Source: Candidatus Saccharimonadia bacterium (GTDB lineage Bacteria; Patescibacteriota; Saccharimonadia; Saccharimonadales; UBA4665). From it: DNA of 10,870 nucleotides. Shown here piece after piece: positions 7,303-10,870 of this stretch. Under the pieces are notes generated by a model. It saw only the letters and a program-made list of their open reading frames with translations. It made no database searches and was not told where the DNA came from. Every line of letters starts with the position of its first letter. The first letter of the stretch is position 1. The DNA lies in NCBI GenBank assembly GCA_023268595.1, contig JALQUD010000027.1:1-10870 (forward strand), written 5' to 3'. The translations under genes were made by a program, and so were the position numbers.

Positions 7303-7372
7303 TGAGGTGGGGTGAGGAGCTGAAAGCTCGTGGATCGCAGAAGCGGTCCAACTACTCGAAACCCCCACCTCA
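7303..7372. other. Branched structured element next to the ribozyme
   Basis: Bases 7303-7312 pair perfectly with 7363-7372 (10 bp). The stem encloses two hairpins: 7317-7321 with 7325-7329 (5 bp, 3-base loop) and 7331-7338 with 7343-7350 (8 positions, 4-base loop). The second hairpin has one G-U if read as plus-strand RNA and one A-C mismatch if read as minus, so strand is not settled. On the minus strand it ends two bases before stem III of the hammerhead and would form a domain directly 5' of it. It does not match a tRNA or any RNA family I know. Confidence 0.55.
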
Positions 7373-7496
7373 AACGGCAGGCATGTATTCTGTCTTGGCG
7401 GCCATGAGGGCGGCTCAGACTAACGGAAGAATACGCATATTCCGGACCTACAACATGAAATGCATGTCGTTGCGTTGGTCAGACGGTGACGAGATA
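7373..7496 (-). other. Non-coding stretch between the 227-aa gene and the structured element
   Basis: This is the first part of the 325-base gap 7172-7496. On the minus strand it contains only small hairpins, for example GAATA/TATTC around TGCG (7440-7427) and ACATG/CATGT. I see no terminator T-run, no SD and no credible gene. It would be the first part of the 3' untranslated region of the 227-aa gene. Confidence 0.4.
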
Positions 7497-8180
7497 TTAC
7501 GCCAGTGGCGGGACAAGGCCGTCAAGGTCATGCTCCGCCAGGAGATCCAGATCGACACTGACCACTTCGGCGTAGCCGAAGTTGACGTGATAGTCCCAGG
7601 CAATCGCCTGTCTGACCGGATCCATGTCGAAGTGATCAAGTCCATGTTGGACCCAATCCTGGGGGACGTAACTGCCGCTGTACGTAGTACCGTTTCTCAT
7701 TACGACATTGAATTCCACGAATCGTGGCTTTCGCGTCGTAGAGACAGTACCACCGCTCAGTGGCAAGCAGTGCTCTCCGATTGACCATGCAAGACCCTTG
7801 ATAATCGCATCAGCGATCATCTGGGACTCGTCGAGCCAAAAGGCTGTCACCTCCTTCGACTCGGAGTAACGCGACTTGGCGACAACCACGATGTTTTTCG
7901 CGGTGGTCATAGCCTCGTTAACCTGCCCGGCAACAAACCAGTACCTTCCCGACCGGCAATTCGATGCACGGTACATGAAAGGATGCCAGCCATCGGCCGC
8001 GTATCCGCCAATCACAACGTCACCGCTGTGGGAGTCGGAGATGGACTGAAGCGTCGCCCGGAGGCGATTTTCCAAACCATCCTTAGGCTGTCGGTACAGG
8101 CGGATGTCGGTCTGCGGCAGGAAACCCCCTTCCGGAAGAGCGGACGCTGCTTTGAGAAAAGTCTCGACTGTAAGGTACAC
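7497..8180 (-). CDS. Unrecognised 227-aa protein encoded upstream of the ribozyme
   Basis: I do not recognise this protein. It looks soluble and mixed alpha/beta, with no signal peptide or membrane span. It has notable aromatic content (GYAADGWHPFMYRAS, RSGRYWFVAGQVNEA, VPQDWVQHGLDHFDMD) and an acidic C-terminal stretch (VDLDLLAEHDLDGL). Only two Cys are present and no catalytic signature stands out. The start is a GTG at 8180-8178, supported by a strong GGAGG 4 bases upstream; no nearby ATG competes. A strong promoter (8363-8335) and a 148-base leader with repeats complementary to this SD lie upstream. The hammerhead ribozyme lies 197 bases downstream. It sits alone between prfA and the 166-aa gene. 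The opposite-strand readings here are taken as shadows because they lack any comparable start signal. Confidence 0.75.
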   Translation of the reverse strand: MYLTVETFLKAASALPEGGFLPQTDIRLYRQPKDGLENRLRATLQSISDSHSGDVVIGGYAADGWHPFMYRASNCRSGRYWFVAGQVNEAMTTAKNIVVVAKSRYSESKEVTAFWLDESQMIADAIIKGLAWSIGEHCLPLSGGTVSTTRKPRFVEFNVVMRNGTTYSGSYVPQDWVQHGLDHFDMDPVRQAIAWDYHVNFGYAEVVSVDLDLLAEHDLDGLVPPLA

Positions 8181-8328
8181 TGTGCCTCCAAAAATCTGAC
8201 CACATACCGAAGATTACTTCTGTTTCATCTTCAAGTGGCTGCCATCACAGCTCACAAGGAGCTATACCCGGAGGCGACGTGATGGGTATTACTAGACCCG
8301 GAGGCACACATCCAGAACGATTCTGAAC
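8181..8328 (-). promoter_or_regulatory. Leader with two anti-Shine-Dalgarno repeats
   Basis: The predicted transcript starts near 8328. Two 14-base repeats, GCCTCCGGGTCTAG (8305-8292) and GCCTCCGGGTATAG (8275-8262), are 30 bases apart and differ at one base. Each carries CCTCC. The first, extended as TGTGCCTCC (8308-8300), is exactly complementary to GGAGGCACA (8189-8181), which contains the gene's SD and abuts its GTG. A small hairpin CAGAA/TTCTG (8325-8313) stands near the 5' end. The arrangement suggests SD masking and switching between alternative pairings. No known riboswitch class was recognised. Confidence 0.5.
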
Positions 8329-8334
8329 TATACT

Positions 8335-8363
8335 ATAATAACATAAATTTAAATAAAAGTCAA
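8335..8363 (-). promoter_or_regulatory. Strong promoter of the ribozyme-bearing unit
   Basis: On the minus strand, TTGACT (8363-8358), a 17-base spacer and TATTAT (8340-8335) with TGT before it (extended -10). It begins 9 bases after the prfA stop. It is among the best promoter matches in the window and gives the 227-aa gene its own transcript. Confidence 0.75.
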
Positions 8364-8371
8364 TATTAGCG

Positions 8372-9415
8372 TTATTCGCCGAGGGTATGGTCAAGGTAGG
8401 CATTGATGAACGGCTCCAGGTTGCCATCCAGCACGCCATCGGGGTCGCTTGACTCATAACGGCTGCGCAGGTCCTTGACCTGCTTGTACGGGTGCAGCAC
8501 ATAGCTGCGGATCTGGTTGCCCCAGGCAGCTTGTTCATTCGGCCCTTTCAGCTCACTGATGCGCTCGGCATGCTGCTCCATCTGCAATTGCGCCAGGCGT
8601 GAACGCAGGATGGTCATGGCCGTCTCCTTGTTCTGGAGCTGGCTGCGCTCGTTCTGGATGGCCACCACGATGCCGGTCGGCAGATGGGTGATGCGTACCG
8701 CGCTGTCGGTGGTGTTGACCGACTGGCCGCCGTGGCCGCCGGAGCGGTACACGTCGATGCGCAGGTCGTTGGGGTTGATCTCGATGTCCGATTCCTCGGC
8801 CTCTGGCAGGACGGCGACCGTGACGGTGCTGGTGTGGATGCGTCCTTGGCTTTCTGTGACGGGTACGCGCTGGACGCGGTGGACACCGGCTTCGAACTTC
8901 ATATGCTTGTAGGCATCAATGCCGCGCATGGCAAAGACGATTTCCTTAAAGCCGCCGACCTCGTTGGGGCTTTCGCTCAGCAGTTCGGTCTTGAAGTCGT
9001 GCGTTTCGGCCCAGCGTGCATACATCCGGTATAATTCTCCGGCAAATAGCGATGATTCGTCACCGCCGGCTGCTGCGCGTATCTCAAATATGACGTCACG
9101 CTCGTTGTTCGGGTCCTTCGGCGTCAGCGCCTCCTGTAGGGCGGTCTCATTCTCTATGGTGCGCTGGTCTATCTCGTCCAATTCAGCTTTGGCCAGCTCG
9201 GCCAGTTCGTCATCGTCACCCCTGATGATGTCCTCGGCATCCTGCTTGGCCTTGACCAGGTTCTGGCGGGTGTCGAACAGACCGACCACGCGCTCCAGCT
9301 CGCTGCGCCGTTTGGCCAGCTTGGGGTAGCTCTTATCGCTGTATATGGCCGGATCCTGTAATTTCTGCTCCAGTCCGGCCAGTTCTGTGCGCATCTGTTG
9401 TTCTTTGGAATCCAT
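8372..9415 (-). CDS. prfA: Peptide chain release factor 1
   Basis: RF1 recognises UAA and UAG in the ribosomal A site and triggers peptide release. The stop-recognition tripeptide is PVT at 185-187 (RVPVTESQGRIHTS), the PxT form of RF1 rather than SPF of RF2. The catalytic GGQ is at 229-231, within a GHGGQSVNTTDSAVRITH context. Length is 347 aa from the ATG at 9415, slightly under the usual 355-360. An in-frame TTG at 9436 could add 7 residues but is rejected: TATAAT overlaps it, so it would lie upstream of the transcript start. There is no SD. The protein is methylated at the GGQ Gln by PrmC in other bacteria; prmC often follows prfA but is absent here, where an unknown gene follows instead. 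Confidence 0.96.
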   Translation of the reverse strand: MDSKEQQMRTELAGLEQKLQDPAIYSDKSYPKLAKRRSELERVVGLFDTRQNLVKAKQDAEDIIRGDDDELAELAKAELDEIDQRTIENETALQEALTPKDPNNERDVIFEIRAAAGGDESSLFAGELYRMYARWAETHDFKTELLSESPNEVGGFKEIVFAMRGIDAYKHMKFEAGVHRVQRVPVTESQGRIHTSTVTVAVLPEAEESDIEINPNDLRIDVYRSGGHGGQSVNTTDSAVRITHLPTGIVVAIQNERSQLQNKETAMTILRSRLAQLQMEQHAERISELKGPNEQAAWGNQIRSYVLHPYKQVKDLRSRYESSDPDGVLDGNLEPFINAYLDHTLGE

Positions 9416-9424
9416 ACACTGGCC

Positions 9425-9454
9425 ATTATACAGCAAATAACAGGGGAGCGTCAG
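9425..9454 (-). promoter_or_regulatory. Promoter of prfA
   Basis: On the minus strand, CTGACG (9454-9449), an 18-base spacer and a perfect TATAAT (9430-9425). Nine bases separate the -10 from the prfA ATG, so the leader would be only 2-4 bases. It lies in the 63-base gap after the SIMPL gene. Confidence 0.7.
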
Positions 9455-9478
9455 TCGTCCACAGAGGTAGCACCTTGG

Positions 9479-10348
9479 CTAGCGCAGATAATACTCGACT
9501 TCGACCGAGTAATCGAGCTGGTTCTCACCAGGGTGGAGCGGCAGGCTGGCGGCCGTAGTATCGGACGATGGTGCGAACTCCATCATGCTACCGCCTTTTG
9601 CCATCGGGTAGATGCCCAGCCCGCTGGCGTCGTTGACGCTGCGTACGTTACCGAGTGAGAAGCCCAGGTTCTTGGCTGACTGCTCGGCCTTGCTGCGGGC
9701 ATCCTTGGTGGCTTGGTCGCGCGCCTGGTCCTCTAATTGCTGACGCTGCTTGGTGCTGAAAGTAGCCATAGGCGTGACAGGGCCGGACGGGGCAGTAGTC
9801 GCCAGGTAGTCCTGGACCTTTTGGGATACCGCTTTGTCGGTGACGGTGATAGTCAGCTGCAGGCTGTAGGTGGGCAGCTGTTTGCGTTGTCCACTACCGG
9901 TTCCGGTGTTTCCCGGAGCCGGCTCGCCGACGGCAATGGATGGCTCGATGCTACCATTACGGTAGCCGTCGGCATTGGTGCGTATCTGCTTGTCGGTGGC
10001 ACCGGCCTGCTTGAGGCCATCGAGCAGGGACTGGTTTTTCTTAGCTAAGGCGTCCAGGGCGGCAGCGGAGTCGGCATTGCTGAACTGATAGACGGGCGAG
10101 AAGACGTATTGGTCCGGTTCGGCGGTCACCGTGGATTGGCCGGTGACCCGGATGGTGCGCGGATCGCGGCTGTCCGCGCCGGCTGACCATGGATGCCAGG
10201 CTAGCAACATGGCGATGAGGCCTAGGCCGAGCAGGGCTATGAGTACCCAACGGATATCGACTTTCAGGTTTCGGCCGCTTGCCGATGATTGCTGGGGGTT
10301 GTCAAAGGTAAAAGGTTCGGGCGCGCTGGTCTTGCGGTTGGGGTGCAT
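9479..10348 (-). CDS. Membrane-anchored SIMPL/DUF541 domain protein
   Basis: A 289-aa protein with a polar N-terminus, one membrane segment at about 34-51 (WVLIALLGLGLIAMLLAW) and an outer domain. The domain opens with RTIRVTGQSTVTAEPDQYVFSP, the typical SIMPL/DUF541 beginning (strand, VxGxG-like, PD). A helical part follows (QRQQLEDQARDQATKDARSKAEQSAKNLGF, about 201-230) and then the closing strands NQLDYSVEVEYYL, again the family pattern. SIMPL proteins are mostly extracytoplasmic with poorly defined roles (oxidative or envelope stress in some bacteria), so no function is assigned. A Gly/Thr/Pro-rich insert at 140-157 interrupts the domain. It lies between rpmE and prfA on the same strand. 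The ATG has no clear SD or close promoter; transcription could come from its own weak promoter or by read-through past the rpmE terminator. Confidence 0.85.
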   Translation of the reverse strand: MHPNRKTSAPEPFTFDNPQQSSASGRNLKVDIRWVLIALLGLGLIAMLLAWHPWSAGADSRDPRTIRVTGQSTVTAEPDQYVFSPVYQFSNADSAAALDALAKKNQSLLDGLKQAGATDKQIRTNADGYRNGSIEPSIAVGEPAPGNTGTGSGQRKQLPTYSLQLTITVTDKAVSQKVQDYLATTAPSGPVTPMATFSTKQRQQLEDQARDQATKDARSKAEQSAKNLGFSLGNVRSVNDASGLGIYPMAKGGSMMEFAPSSDTTAASLPLHPGENQLDYSVEVEYYLR

Positions 10349-10406
10349 ATCGTCTCACTTATGCTTACTTGCTTAGAATTGTGGCATATCCAAGCGCTAC
10401 AGGCAA

Positions 10407-10435
10407 AACAAAAAACCCCGCACATGGCGGGGTTT
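10407..10435 (-). terminator. Intrinsic terminator of rpmE
   Basis: On the minus strand AAACCCCGC pairs with GCGGGGTTT (9 bp, 5-base loop) and runs into TTTTTTGTTTT. It lies about 40 bases after the rpmE stop and separates it from the SIMPL gene. Confidence 0.9.
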
Positions 10436-10476
10436 GGTGGAAGAGCAGTGAGATTTGCAGGCTACTTAATGTAGTC

Positions 10477-10827
10477 TTATTTGGTCTTGGAAGCGGTCTG
10501 CTTCTCGTCGGCCTTCTGAGCCTTGGCTGCGGCACGGTCGGCCAGTTTCTTGGCTGCAGCGGCGCGGCGCTCCTTGGCGGCTTCACCGGCAGCGGCACGG
10601 GCCTTGAACTTGTCGACGCGGCCTTCGATGTCGACGATACGCTCTTCACCGGTAAAGAACGGGTGGGAGCTGCCTGAGATGTGGACTTTGACCAAAGGGT
10701 ACTCAGTGCCATCGAGGCTTATCTTGTCTTCGGTTGCCACGGTCGAGCGGGTCAGGTAGGTCTGCTGGTTGTTCAGATCCTGAAAGACGACCAGGCGGTA
10801 GTTGGTGGGGTGCAAATCTTTCTTCAT
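10477..10827 (-). CDS. rpmE2: Ribosomal protein L31 type B with Ala/Lys-rich tail
   Basis: A large-subunit ribosomal protein. Residues 1-75 match L31 type B: MKKDLHPTNYRLVVFQD, STVATEDKISLDGTEYPLVKVHISGSSHPFFTG, then GRVDKF. The CxxC zinc ligands of type A are absent. After residue 75 comes a tail of about 40 residues, mostly A, K, E and R, which makes the 116-aa protein longer than the usual 80-90. The start is the ATG at 10827, which gives the conserved N-terminus. An in-frame GTG at 10848 has GGAGG 6 bases upstream and would add 7 residues. That SD lies inside the spacer of a strong promoter, however, so it should not be transcribed from there. Confidence 0.93.
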   Translation of the reverse strand: MKKDLHPTNYRLVVFQDLNNQQTYLTRSTVATEDKISLDGTEYPLVKVHISGSSHPFFTGEERIVDIEGRVDKFKARAAAGEAAKERRAAAAKKLADRAAAKAQKADEKQTASKTK

Positions 10828-10839
10828 AATCAAGTGCTG

Positions 10840-10868
10840 AGTATACACTTCTGTCCTCCAGAGGTCAA
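10840..10868 (-). promoter_or_regulatory. Promoter of rpmE
   Basis: On the minus strand, TTGACC (10868-10863), a 17-base spacer and TATACT (10845-10840), both 5/6 matches. Twelve bases separate the -10 from the ATG at 10827, so the leader would be about 5 bases. Confidence 0.7.
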
Positions 10869-10870
10869 TA

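Noticed and set aside
7303..7372. Possible tRNA because of cloverleaf-like pairing
   Set aside because: Neither strand has a T-loop (TTCRA) or a correct anticodon arm, and the stem lengths do not fit.
7209..7784. Plus-strand open frame across the ribozyme and the end of the 227-aa gene
   Set aside because: It has no SD at its start, runs through the hammerhead complement and structured element, and mirrors the minus-strand coding frame.
7497..8180. Idea that the 227-aa protein is an Oblin-like obelisk protein
   Set aside because: It has GYAADG, not the GYxDxG motif I recall for that family. Size and nearby hammerhead alone are not enough.
7983..8282. Plus-strand 99-codon open frame
   Set aside because: It lies opposite the start of the 227-aa gene and its leader, with no start signal or recognisable protein.
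8282..8326. Plus-strand 14-codon ORF (MGITRPGGTHPERF) with GGAGG 7 bases upstream
   Set aside because: The GGAGG is the complement of a leader repeat read on the minus strand, no plus-strand promoter is seen, and the downstream DNA is the minus-strand promoter.
10828..10848. GTG start of rpmE with a good SD
   Set aside because: The SD sits in the spacer of a strong promoter and the extra 7 residues precede the conserved L31 N-terminus.
1..10870. CRISPR arrays, insertion sequences and rRNA or tRNA genes
   Set aside because: No regularly spaced repeats, transposase-like proteins, long terminal inverted repeats or conserved rRNA/tRNA segments were seen on either strand.

Overview
The window reads as chromosomal DNA from a small-genome bacterium, most likely a Patescibacteria/CPR lineage close to Saccharibacteria. 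This is an inference from three things: a Gram-positive-like FtsEX plus secreted CHAP hydrolase set, several SD-less genes with promoters almost touching the start codon, and an Ala/Lys-tailed type B L31. UGA behaves as a stop, so the standard code applies. Nearly every gene lies on the minus strand, so the layout below runs right to left.

Right part (10868 to 8372): rpmE (L31 type B) with its own promoter and terminator, then a membrane-anchored SIMPL/DUF541 protein, then prfA (RF1) with its own promoter. Middle part (8363 to 7242): a self-contained unit of about 1.1 kb. It has a strong promoter just behind prfA, a ~148-nt leader with two near-identical repeats complementary to the Shine-Dalgarno of the next gene, an unrecognised 227-aa gene, a structured 3' region, and a complete type III hammerhead ribozyme at 7300-7242. 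The ribozyme is the outstanding feature of the window.

Next (7219 to 3619): an unrecognised 166-aa acidic/alanine-rich protein, then ftsE-ftsX (ATGA overlap) closed by a terminator, then a secreted coiled-coil/CHAP hydrolase of the PcsB/CwlO type. FtsEX is the known activator of such hydrolases, so these three genes probably form one cell-division and wall-remodelling module.

The stretch 2100-3610 is visibly more AT-rich than its surroundings. It holds two broken genes facing away from each other: an unknown gene with two compensating frameshifts (minus) and a Maf nucleotide pyrophosphatase gene with one frameshift (plus). Left part (1987 to 1): an S41 C-terminal processing peptidase with an intact Ser/Lys centre, two inverted repeats, and the 5' third of pyrG (CTP synthase), which runs off the window.
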